Assembly: GCA_030597435.1 (NCBI GenBank) | Contig: JAUVRV010000203.1 | Location: 1 to 5,831 of the forward strand | Direction: 5' to 3' | From: Gemmatimonadales bacterium | GTDB lineage: Bacteria; Gemmatimonadota; Gemmatimonadetes; Gemmatimonadales; GWC2-71-9 | DNA length: 5,831 nt | Shown: piece by piece, positions 1 to 5,367 of the stretch | Layout of the letters: each line of letters begins with the position of its first letter | How positions within the stretch are numbered: the stretch's first letter is position 1 | Notes under the pieces: model-generated | What the model saw: the letters and a program-made list of their open reading frames with translations, nothing else | Told to the model about the DNA's origin: nothing | Databases searched by the model: none | Position numbers and translations under genes: made by a program

Positions 1-154
1 GCGGCCAGCCTGTCATCTCATCCCTACATTCGGCACACTGGCATTTCAGCCGCAGCTCTCTTGCAGAGAATGTCGCGACATGATTCTCGTCCCACGTAAT
101 TGTCACCGCGTGATCGGCACGGTGGATCTTCTCTGGAACCGGGACCGCTCTCAT
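1..154 (-). CDS. DUF971 domain protein, N-terminal part (runs off the left edge)
   Basis: The first 51 codons are visible. The ATG at 154-152 overlaps the stop of the upstream dehydratase gene as ATGA, so translation is probably coupled. The reading contains VTITWDENHVATFSARELR followed by LKCQCAECRDE. This is the DUF971 signature (the N-terminal domain of gamma-butyrobetaine hydroxylase, also found at the C-terminus of plant HCF101): a short beta-rich start, then LR..C.CA.C..E. Cys38, Cys40 and Cys43 match the three zinc-binding cysteines of that fold; the fourth ligand would lie beyond the edge. Stand-alone bacterial DUF971 proteins are of unknown function. The link to HCF101 suggests iron-sulfur assembly, and an mrp/apbC-like gene could follow, but that is inference. 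Whether the full gene is DUF971 alone or a fusion, for example to a TauD-like oxygenase, cannot be seen. Confidence 0.85.
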   Translation of the reverse strand, partial: MRAVPVPEKIHRADHAVTITWDENHVATFSARELRLKCQCAECRDEMTGWP

Positions 155-1164
155 GGGGAATCTGCCACGTTATCGTTCAGTCCCACCGTAGACTTCAAAC
201 CGGCCAAGGTGTCAAGGCTCACGTTCCCACCACTGACTACGATCGCGACGTTTCGTTGCGTTCGTTCGAACTGCATACCAAGTGCGGCAGCGATGCCCAC
301 TGCACCACCACCCTCAACAACCAATTTGAGTTCGTCTGCTGCGAACTCCATCGCAGACCGGATTTCGCCCTCTGACACCAGGATGTGCTCGTCTACCAGA
401 TCTCGGACCAACGCGAACGTGTGTCGATTGTCGAGGTCGATGCCGCCCGAAAGGGCGCTGGCGATCGTCTCTTCCTCATGCACCGCTACCGGCTTGCCGA
501 CTCTCAGGCTCTCCACCATCACTGACGCATTCTTGGCTGAAACAGCGATGATCTTGATGCCGGTGTCATGCGATTTCAGAGCTACGGCAACGCCCGAAAT
601 CAAGCCGCCACCGGAGAGTGGTACAATGACCGTGTCGATCGAGGGAAACTGATCGATCAACTCGAGCCCAATAGTCCCTTGCCCCGCTATCACATGAGGA
701 TCGTCGAACGCATGAATGTATGTGAGACCACGCTCCCTTTCGATCGCGTAAGAACGCTCCTCCGCCTCGTCGTAGGTCGAACCGTGTAGCACGGCCTCGG
801 CCCCGTGTCGCTTGATCGCACTCAGCTTGACGGGATCGACCCACTCCGGTACACACACTGTTGCCGGTATGCCCAACAACTCCGCGACGTAAGCGACTGC
901 CCTGCCATGGTTGCCACTGGAGCAGGTCACGACTCCTCGCTCTCGTTCCACATCACTCAACGCCAGCATTCGGTTGGCGGCCCCTCGTACCTTGAACGAC
1001 CCAGTCACCTGCAGATTCTCCAGCTTCAGAACTACAGGAACACCAAGTCGCTGCTCCAAGCCAGGGCAAGCAATCGCCGGTGTCCGCACAGCAATCTTGG
1101 CAATGGCCGCTTGGGCAGCGGCGACATCGTAGTCAGTCAACGCCACTTGGTTACGTGAACTCAT
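151..1164 (-). CDS. PLP-dependent threonine dehydratase / EutB-like lyase
   Basis: A complete 337-residue fold-type II PLP enzyme of the threonine/serine dehydratase group, cytoplasmic. Visible motifs are the Schiff-base lysine in GSFKVRGA (Lys58), the substrate loop SSGNHGRA (82-89), the phosphate-binding glycine loop SGGGLISG (184-191), VVEGGGAVG around Glu284, and SGGNV (311-315) near the C-terminus. There is no ACT regulatory domain, so it is a short catabolic-type enzyme, not a full biosynthetic IlvA. The stretches LSGGGLISGVAVALKS, ESLRVGKPV and GGIDLDNRHTFALVRDLVD resemble the EutB (hydroxyectoine utilisation) branch more than classical IlvA. No other ectoine gene is visible, so the substrate is left open (threonine, serine or hydroxyectoine; serine racemase is also possible). 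The ATG at 1164 has no clear Shine-Dalgarno; it lies 36 bases after the 91-residue gene. The stop overlaps the next ATG. Confidence 0.9.
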   Translation of the reverse strand: MSSRNQVALTDYDVAAAQAAIAKIAVRTPAIACPGLEQRLGVPVVLKLENLQVTGSFKVRGAANRMLALSDVERERGVVTCSSGNHGRAVAYVAELLGIPATVCVPEWVDPVKLSAIKRHGAEAVLHGSTYDEAEERSYAIERERGLTYIHAFDDPHVIAGQGTIGLELIDQFPSIDTVIVPLSGGGLISGVAVALKSHDTGIKIIAVSAKNASVMVESLRVGKPVAVHEEETIASALSGGIDLDNRHTFALVRDLVDEHILVSEGEIRSAMEFAADELKLVVEGGGAVGIAAALGMQFERTQRNVAIVVSGGNVSLDTLAGLKSTVGLNDNVADSP

Positions 1165-1200
1165 GATCGAGGGTCAGAAGGGAAGGTCAGCGTTCAGCTT

Positions 1201-1476
1201 CTACTGGGGCGCCTGCCCCTTGGTCAGGAGACGCTCAGCGAAATCCAACCGTTCATGAAGATCGCTGATCTCGCTGCCCAGTTGTGTTCGCAGCTCGTCC
1301 TGATCTGAGCGCAGCGCCTCGAGGGCATCGAGCAGCTGTGCAGTGTCTCCGCCAGCTGCGATCTCCTTACGTTTGACCCACGCACCCACGAAGATCTTGA
1401 GTCCTACTAGACCCAAGCTGACAAAGCCCATCACTCCAAGGAACGCTATGAGCGTATCGATGTTTCCAGGAGTCAT
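1201..1476 (-). CDS. Small one-helix membrane protein with cytoplasmic coiled coil
   Basis: A 91-residue protein of unknown function. Residues about 8-33 form one hydrophobic helix (LIAFLGVMGFVSLGLVG...), followed at once by a basic stop-transfer cluster KRKE (35-38). The C-terminal part should therefore be cytoplasmic. Residues about 46-86 have a heptad pattern rich in Leu, Glu and Asp, ending in LHERLDFAERLLTKG, which predicts a coiled coil and oligomerisation. The general layout (short N-terminus, one helix, coiled coil ending in ERLDFAERLL) recalls PspB-like phage-shock proteins, but the similarity is too weak to name it. The start is supported by a strong GGGAGGT ribosome site 5 bases before the ATG. 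It sits between the large membrane protein and the dehydratase in the same orientation. Confidence 0.8.
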   Translation of the reverse strand: MTPGNIDTLIAFLGVMGFVSLGLVGLKIFVGAWVKRKEIAAGGDTAQLLDALEALRSDQDELRTQLGSEISDLHERLDFAERLLTKGQAPQ

Positions 1477-1481
1477 GTAAT

Positions 1482-1488
1482 ACCTCCC
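1482..1488 (-). promoter_or_regulatory. Strong ribosome binding site for the 91-residue membrane protein
   Basis: The minus strand reads GGGAGGT ending 5 bases before the ATG at 1476-1474. It is the strongest Shine-Dalgarno match in the window and fixes the start of this small gene, which could otherwise be doubted because of its size. Confidence 0.75.
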
Positions 1489-1494
1489 AGTTCG

Positions 1495-1618
1495 CTAGTG
1501 GCCTCCAGAGGAGGCATCATCTGCCATGCATCCTCCAAGGATCGCATTGGACAACTTCTGTACTGGGAATCTCATCTTCCGGGATCGTCACGATGTCCTT
1601 GGTGAGAACGATGTTGTC
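1495..1618 (-). pseudogene. Frameshifted C-terminal remnant of an amidohydrolase
   Basis: Between the 802-residue gene and the 91-residue gene, the minus strand from 1618 reads DNIVLTKDIVTIPEDEIPS and then TEVVQC. After one extra base (1543) it reads ILGGCMADDASSGGH and a TAG at 1497-1495. This matches the typical C-terminal end of metal-dependent amidohydrolases (YtcJ-like and relatives), where a strand of the form ADxxVLxxDI.TIPxDEI is followed by xTEVxYTIVGG. TEVV plus two residues then ILGG aligns with TEVxYTIVGG exactly if a single base has been inserted. There is no start codon, no room for the catalytic barrel, and the 5' side merges into the end of the membrane-protein gene. I read it as the tail of a lost gene. 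Family assignment is from remembered consensus only; the upstream limit is uncertain and could reach about 1640. Confidence 0.5.
1501..1515 (-). repeat. Short perfect hairpin upstream of the 91-residue gene
   Basis: GCCTCC and GGAGGC form a 6-bp perfect stem with a 3-base loop, lying 25 bases before the start codon at 1476. There is no T-run on either strand, so it is not an intrinsic terminator. It overlaps the end of the amidohydrolase remnant. One arm contains GGAGG, so an accidental resemblance to a ribosome site is part of the signal. It may influence message stability or be coincidence. Confidence 0.3.
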
Positions 1619-4025
1619 ATGGATACTCGCGAGGTTCTGCTGTACCCGCAAGGGCGGGGAGGGTGCTGAGCAGTGTGGCCACGCCATATCCTCCTGCAGC
1701 GACGAAGAACAGAGCCGGTGAGCCGATTTCGAGGGCAATCAAGGCTGCCAGCGGAACCGCCACGACAGAGGCGAATCCGTTTGCGGCCCAGGCCCAGGCG
1801 ATTCCCGTTCTATGTCCGGCGGTAAGCAGCCGTAGGCCCATGGGGAATGGGAGTCCCATCAGCAGTGCCACTGGAGCGAGCAACAGCGTTGCCACCCCTG
1901 CGCGCACGGCCATTGGAGTCGGCTGTAGCAGATGGACAACCGGGAGCAACGCCAGGCCGAGGACTGCGAGCAGCACTACGAGCGCAATTCCGATGAGCCA
2001 GGTGTTCACAGAGTTCAGTCGGTCTGACAAAGTGCTGCCCACACCGGAGAAGACCCGAACTGCAACTAGAACGACGGCGACGGCATAGACTGGGTGCCCC
2101 AGCAACAGGCTCAGTTGTTGGATCGCCGCGATCTCCGCGGCCATGTATGCGAGGCCGATTGCGCCAAAGTAACCCACCGATGTGAACCAGCGGCGCTGCA
2201 GCAGGGCGCCTCTGAAGAGCACCACTGGCATCAGTATGAAGAGCCCTGCCAAGAGCGTGCTCTGAACCAGTGTGGCAACGAGTGCTATCAGTCCCCACTC
2301 TGCAAATGGTAGCCAGCTGCCGCGATCCTCACCGAACAGGTTTGGCAAGGAGCCGAGACGCAGAAAGTGGTGGGGATACGGTTGGGCATCTCCAACCGGC
2401 TTGACGTTGAACGAGTAGCCCGCCGCGAAGCGAGCAGAGCTGTCGACTCCGCCGATCGCGGCCTGCGCCGCCCGGAACAGAGTTGGTTCGTCGAGCTGGT
2501 TGAATACCGTGCCGGGCTCACGAATACCAGGAAACCAATCCAGGTCGAACAGGCGAGGTGTGGCCCATTCACGCAGCTGAGTGATCTCTTGTTCCGTGAA
2601 CCCTGCCGGTTTCACTAGCACGGTTACCGTTCCCCAACTGCGGGCTACGACCAAACCTGTTGTGACGTTCTCAGGTCGTACCTGCCTCAAGGCCTCCACG
2701 GCGGTGAGAATCACACGGATGGACTCCCGCGGTGGGGTCCTGATCCACCGTGTGATTGCCAGCATGCCTTGTCCGGTGAGTCTCTCGAGATACGTCGTGT
2801 ATGCATCGGTGGTGTGTAGAAAATCCTCGGACAGCCCGTGCACTCCTGCAGCAACAATTCCGAAGCCGGCTGCCGGGGCCAGCGAGATGAGATCGAACGA
2901 CCTGCGTGTTCGAGTGATGTAGCTGCGTGCGTCGGCCACGATCCACTCTAGTTGTCCGTCGTTCTCGGCGCGCAGTGACTCTTCTGTGAGCGCGAGTCGC
3001 ATGATGTCCGGATTGAGTTCGACCGCCGTAATCCGTGACACGCCATGGGCCAGTGCATTGCGAATCTCGGTGTCGCCACTCGAACCTACGATGAGTACCT
3101 GTCCCGGTTGTGCAATTGAGTATGGTAGTGCCGTTGGTAGCCAATCATAGAATTCAGATTCAGCGGCACTCTCACTGGATGCGGTAGCACCCGCAATCGA
3201 TCCGTCGACGAAGATCGCGGTCTGCCTCGGAAGCTGGCCCTGATAAGCCAGCGACAAGCCCGGTGCGTGTCGGAAGGCTGATGCCTCCACTGCAACTGTC
3301 CAACCCAGGGGACTGCTCATGTCCGCGGTGCGGCGTGCGTCCGGGTATGCCTCTACCTGCGGCAGACCTTTATACGGTGATACCGTGATGTGCCATGGCG
3401 GTAAGGCCAGGAGTACCGCCGTGACAGCCACCATGCCGCTCGCAAGAATCCGAGCCTTGGTGTTGTCCCTCGTGCCCAGCACCGCCACGAGCAATCCGGC
3501 CGACGCCAGGAGCGCTGGCAGCGCCAATACATGCTCCGGTGATAGGATCCACAGCGATCCGACCGCGCCCGCGACGCCCACGCCTGATCCCAAGAAGCCC
3601 GCGCCGTAGATTCGGCCCGGCCTCGTGGTTAGCGTGAGCGCCAGTGTTGTTGCGAGCGCTCCCAGTCCGAATGGAAGAGCGAGAAGGAGGTAAAGTGCCC
3701 CCAGTCGCAGCCATTGGATTGGATCCCAGATGAGCTGTGTGGGATCGAGGGAGATCCGTAGCACCAAGGTGGGGGTCACTACCAACGCTACGACGGTCAA
3801 GCCGCACGCCACGGTGAACCAGCGACCGGCCGTGGAGCGACTGATGCTTGGCATCAACGCGACAGCGGCACCACTGACACCGAGCCCGAGCATGGCTACG
3901 CCAATTGCCATGTACGCGAAGTGATAGAAATACTCGATCGCAAAAACCCGTACCAGCAGGATCTCGAACGAAAGGGTGCCAGCTGAGATAAGTGCGACTG
4001 CTAACGGGCGGGTGACTCGCTGCAC
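1617..4025 (-). CDS. Polytopic membrane protein with central spermidine-synthase-like SAM-fold domain
   Basis: An 802-residue protein of the fused MFS/spermidine-synthase type. About seven hydrophobic helices (roughly 8-29, 35-58, 69-90, 106-131, 140-161, 166-184, 191-209) precede a soluble region (about 210-572), and about seven follow (573-605, 614-638, 645-665, 675-697, 705-728, 742-765, 769-792). The soluble part contains a Rossmann SAM/nucleotide motif: QVLIVGSSGDTEIR (309-322), the acidic strand end AVELNPD (334-340), VADARSYI (363-370) and FDLISLAP (377-384). The glycine loop is GSSGDTE, not the aminopropyltransferase GGGDGG. The strand after FDLI has no catalytic Asp, so true spermidine synthesis is unlikely. 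Positively charged loops alternate so that the soluble domain falls outside the cytoplasm. The start is GTG, 5 bases after the methyltransferase stop, with only a weak ribosome site; later Met codons would remove the first helix. Substrate and function are unknown. Confidence 0.85.
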   Translation of the reverse strand: MQRVTRPLAVALISAGTLSFEILLVRVFAIEYFYHFAYMAIGVAMLGLGVSGAAVALMPSISRSTAGRWFTVACGLTVVALVVTPTLVLRISLDPTQLIWDPIQWLRLGALYLLLALPFGLGALATTLALTLTTRPGRIYGAGFLGSGVGVAGAVGSLWILSPEHVLALPALLASAGLLVAVLGTRDNTKARILASGMVAVTAVLLALPPWHITVSPYKGLPQVEAYPDARRTADMSSPLGWTVAVEASAFRHAPGLSLAYQGQLPRQTAIFVDGSIAGATASSESAAESEFYDWLPTALPYSIAQPGQVLIVGSSGDTEIRNALAHGVSRITAVELNPDIMRLALTEESLRAENDGQLEWIVADARSYITRTRRSFDLISLAPAAGFGIVAAGVHGLSEDFLHTTDAYTTYLERLTGQGMLAITRWIRTPPRESIRVILTAVEALRQVRPENVTTGLVVARSWGTVTVLVKPAGFTEQEITQLREWATPRLFDLDWFPGIREPGTVFNQLDEPTLFRAAQAAIGGVDSSARFAAGYSFNVKPVGDAQPYPHHFLRLGSLPNLFGEDRGSWLPFAEWGLIALVATLVQSTLLAGLFILMPVVLFRGALLQRRWFTSVGYFGAIGLAYMAAEIAAIQQLSLLLGHPVYAVAVVLVAVRVFSGVGSTLSDRLNSVNTWLIGIALVVLLAVLGLALLPVVHLLQPTPMAVRAGVATLLLAPVALLMGLPFPMGLRLLTAGHRTGIAWAWAANGFASVVAVPLAALIALEIGSPALFFVAAGGYGVATLLSTLPALAGTAEPREYP

Positions 4026-4030
4026 CGGTG

Positions 4031-4747
4031 TCAGCGGATCCCGCTCAACATTGGCACGAAGCGGACGGGAAGGAGGTTGCGTGTCCGGATGTTGCCGTCG
4101 GGATCTTTCTCCACGAGAATGAGATTCTGAACCCCGTAAACACTGCCAACCGGTATCACCATACGACCACCCGGCTTCAGTTGTGCAACTAGTGCGGGCG
4201 GGATGTATCCCGCTGCTGCCGTTACAATCACAGCATCGAATGGTGCAGCGTCAGACCAGCCGTGGTGGCCGTCCCCGTGTCGTGAGGTGACGGCAAGAGC
4301 TAGTCGATCAAATCGCTGCCGGGCACTGGTGGCCAGGGCCTCGAATATCTCAACGGAGTACACCTCGCAGCCAATCTGCGCCAATACGGCTGCCTGATAA
4401 CCCGAGCCGGTACCGATCTCCAGCAGCTTCATACCGGGCTTGGGTTGCAGGATCTCGGTCATGTACGCCACGATGTATGGCTGCGAGATTGTTTGGCCGT
4501 GTCCGATCGGGAGAGGGTAATCTCCGTAGGCGCGAGACCGTTGGCTGGCTGGTACGAATTCGTGGCGGGGAAGGACGCGCATCGCGCTGAGTGTCGCAGA
4601 ATCCCTGACACCACGGCGTTCGATCAGATCGACCATTGCCTGACGGCGCTCATTATAGGCGGCAGCCGATCGGTCTTGGCCCCGTAACGGTGCCACTCCG
4701 GCGCAGATGACGACTACCAGCAACGAAAGACGTGAGGCTAGTTGCAT
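4031..4747 (-). CDS. pcm: Protein-L-isoaspartate O-methyltransferase with signal peptide
   Basis: This enzyme uses S-adenosylmethionine to methylate isoaspartyl residues in aged proteins so that they can return to aspartate. From the ATG at 4747 it is 238 residues. Residues 1-23 (MQLASRLSLLVVVICAGVAP and on) form a signal peptide with a basic start and hydrophobic core, probably cut near LRG-QD. The mature part has all family marks: LPRHEFVP (59-66), PIGHGQTISQPY (80-91, catalytic Ser/Thr region), the SAM motif LEIGTGSGYQAAVLA (109-123), FDAVIVTAAA (170-179), LKPGGRMVIPVG (190-201) and RFVPM near the end. Classical PIMT is cytoplasmic and about 210 residues, so the leader is the extra part. 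A TTG at 4762 would add five residues; ATG is preferred because GGTGAG (4760-4755) lies 7 bases before it. It ends 5 bases before the membrane-protein start. Confidence 0.9.
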   Translation of the reverse strand: MQLASRLSLLVVVICAGVAPLRGQDRSAAAYNERRQAMVDLIERRGVRDSATLSAMRVLPRHEFVPASQRSRAYGDYPLPIGHGQTISQPYIVAYMTEILQPKPGMKLLEIGTGSGYQAAVLAQIGCEVYSVEIFEALATSARQRFDRLALAVTSRHGDGHHGWSDAAPFDAVIVTAAAGYIPPALVAQLKPGGRMVIPVGSVYGVQNLILVEKDPDGNIRTRNLLPVRFVPMLSGIR

Positions 4748-4754
4748 CGAATGG

Positions 4755-4760
4755 CTCACC
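4755..4760 (-). promoter_or_regulatory. Ribosome binding site choosing the ATG start of pcm
   Basis: GGTGAG on the minus strand ends 7 bases before the ATG at 4747. It overlaps the possible upstream TTG/GTG starts (4762, 4759), which argues that those are not the main start. The match to the consensus is moderate. Confidence 0.5.
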
Positions 4761-4789
4761 AAGGGTCGTACGGGTTACCACCAACTTCC

Positions 4790-4809
4790 GACCTGGTGCC
4801 CACCGGGTC
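4790..4809 (-). repeat. Inverted repeat in the gap between the thiamine-binding gene and pcm
   Basis: The 20-base stretch GACCCGGTGGGCACCAGGTC on the minus strand folds as GACC/GGTC and GGTG/CACC with one mismatch and a very small loop, starting 3 bases after the upstream TAG. No T-run follows, so it is not a standard intrinsic terminator. A message-processing, stability or partial-attenuation hairpin is possible and would uncouple the small gene from pcm. Confidence 0.4.
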
Positions 4810-4812
4810 AAG

Positions 4813-5100
4813 CTATTCCGTTTTGAACAGCTTGCCGGCCAGACTGGACTCCTTGTCGGTACGGGTCCCGATCTTGATCGAGGTCATGAGGCGGACAGTC
4901 CCCTCGCTGTGCAGCGTCTCATGAACGGTTGCTATGGCCTTGAAGATCTGGCTCATCTCGCCCTCGACATTCGTACCGTACGAGTGCAACTGGACTTCGA
5001 GACCCGACTCCGCGATCAGCTCATGTGCTCGCATCACTTCCTTGCGAACCGAAACGCCCGAGCCAATGGGAACAACCTGTATCTCTGCAAGTGCTTTCAT
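4813..5100 (-). CDS. Thiamine-binding protein, MTH1187/YqgV family (DUF77)
   Basis: A 95-residue protein of the small ferredoxin-like MTH1187/YkoF/YqgV family, which binds thiamine or related compounds in the cytoplasm as an oligomer; the precise role is not settled. The full family pattern is present: AEIQVVPIGSGVSV (4-17), the helix EVMRAHELIAESGLEVQLH, YGTNVEGE (46-53), a helix with His69, then RLMTSIKIGTRTDK (74-87). The length matches the family (about 95-100). An in-frame ATG at 5190 would add 30 residues of unrelated sequence. The start at 5100 is preferred because homologues begin at this strand and AAAGGA lies 7 bases before it. It is the first gene of the minus-strand run, divergent from feoB. 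No TPP riboswitch was recognised upstream. Confidence 0.88.
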   Translation of the reverse strand: MKALAEIQVVPIGSGVSVRKEVMRAHELIAESGLEVQLHSYGTNVEGEMSQIFKAIATVHETLHSEGTVRLMTSIKIGTRTDKESSLAGKLFKTE

Positions 5101-5107
5101 CCTAATG

Positions 5108-5113
5108 TCCTTT
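5108..5113 (-). promoter_or_regulatory. Ribosome binding site for the thiamine-binding protein
   Basis: AAAGGA on the minus strand, 7 bases before the ATG at 5100-5098. It supports the short 95-residue start over the longer in-frame alternative at 5190. Confidence 0.6.
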
Positions 5114-5210
5114 CGAATCGGCGCTCTTGTGGCATGGCCGAGAGCAACGTGTCCTCTTCTCAAAGTTAAGTGAGGGATTTGACTTTGCACGACCCCAAAA
5201 CTGTAGCCAA

Positions 5211-5227
5211 GATACGGTAGGCGTATC
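5211..5227. promoter_or_regulatory. Dyad GATACG-N5-CGTATC, candidate operator
   Basis: A perfect 6-bp inverted repeat with a 5-base spacer, near the middle of the divergent gap. It is loosely nested inside a second pair, GTAGC (5203-5207) and GCTAC (5239-5243). The size fits a site for a dimeric regulator acting on either or both divergent promoters. No known regulator consensus was recognised, so the assignment is by position and symmetry only. Confidence 0.4.
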
Positions 5228-5367
5228 GAGAAGCCGCAGCTACCAAAAGGTGGAGCACTAGTTAAGTTTAGGGTCGCCTCATATTGTGTTCGGGGGTAAA
5301 AATAACGTCTGGTTTAGCTTATTAACTGATTGACAGTAAAGGTTTTAGCAGGTCAGCTCATCGAAAC

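Larger units (their letters stand above)
5101..5367. promoter_or_regulatory. Divergent intergenic region between the thiamine-binding gene and feoB
   Basis: This 267-base gap must hold the promoters for the leftward run and for feoB. The feoB-proximal part (about 5257-5350) is clearly richer in A and T than the genes around it, as expected for a promoter region. A TTGACA is present at 5330-5335, but no matching -10 follows before the start codon. GGTTTAGC (5311-5318) and GGTTTTAGC (5341-5349) form a near-repeat 30 bases apart. I see no convincing Fur box, TPP or other riboswitch, terminator or small gene here. Exact promoters are not assigned. Confidence 0.5.

Noticed and set aside
80..652. 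190-residue plus-strand open frame opposite the dehydratase
   Set aside because: It is antisense to a gene with complete PLP-enzyme motifs, is rich in Ser, Thr, Pro and Arg in the way of antisense frames, and shows no recognisable domain.
1501..1515. Hairpin as an intrinsic terminator after the membrane-protein gene
   Set aside because: No T-run follows on either strand and the stem is only 6 bp.
5161..5168. Bacteroidota-type -7 element (TAACTTTG on the minus strand) for the leftward run
   Set aside because: It fits TAnnTTTG, but the nearest upstream TTTG is 27 bases away, not about 19-21, and nothing else points to Bacteroidota.
4732..5169. 145-residue plus-strand open frame across the pcm start and the thiamine-binding gene
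   Set aside because: It runs antisense to two well-supported genes and has no family motif.
5101..5190. 30-residue N-terminal extension of the thiamine-binding protein from the ATG at 5190
   Set aside because: Homologues start at the strand beginning MKALAEI, and a ribosome site stands before the ATG at 5100.
5267..5280. TTAGG-GTCG-CCTCA as a DtxR/IdeR-type metal box before feoB
   Set aside because: The half-sites are too close together (4-base spacer) and the rest of the 19-base consensus is absent.
5330..5335. Perfect TTGACA as the -35 of a feoB promoter
   Set aside because: No -10-like hexamer is found 16-18 bases downstream, and the start codon would lie only a few bases from the implied transcription start.
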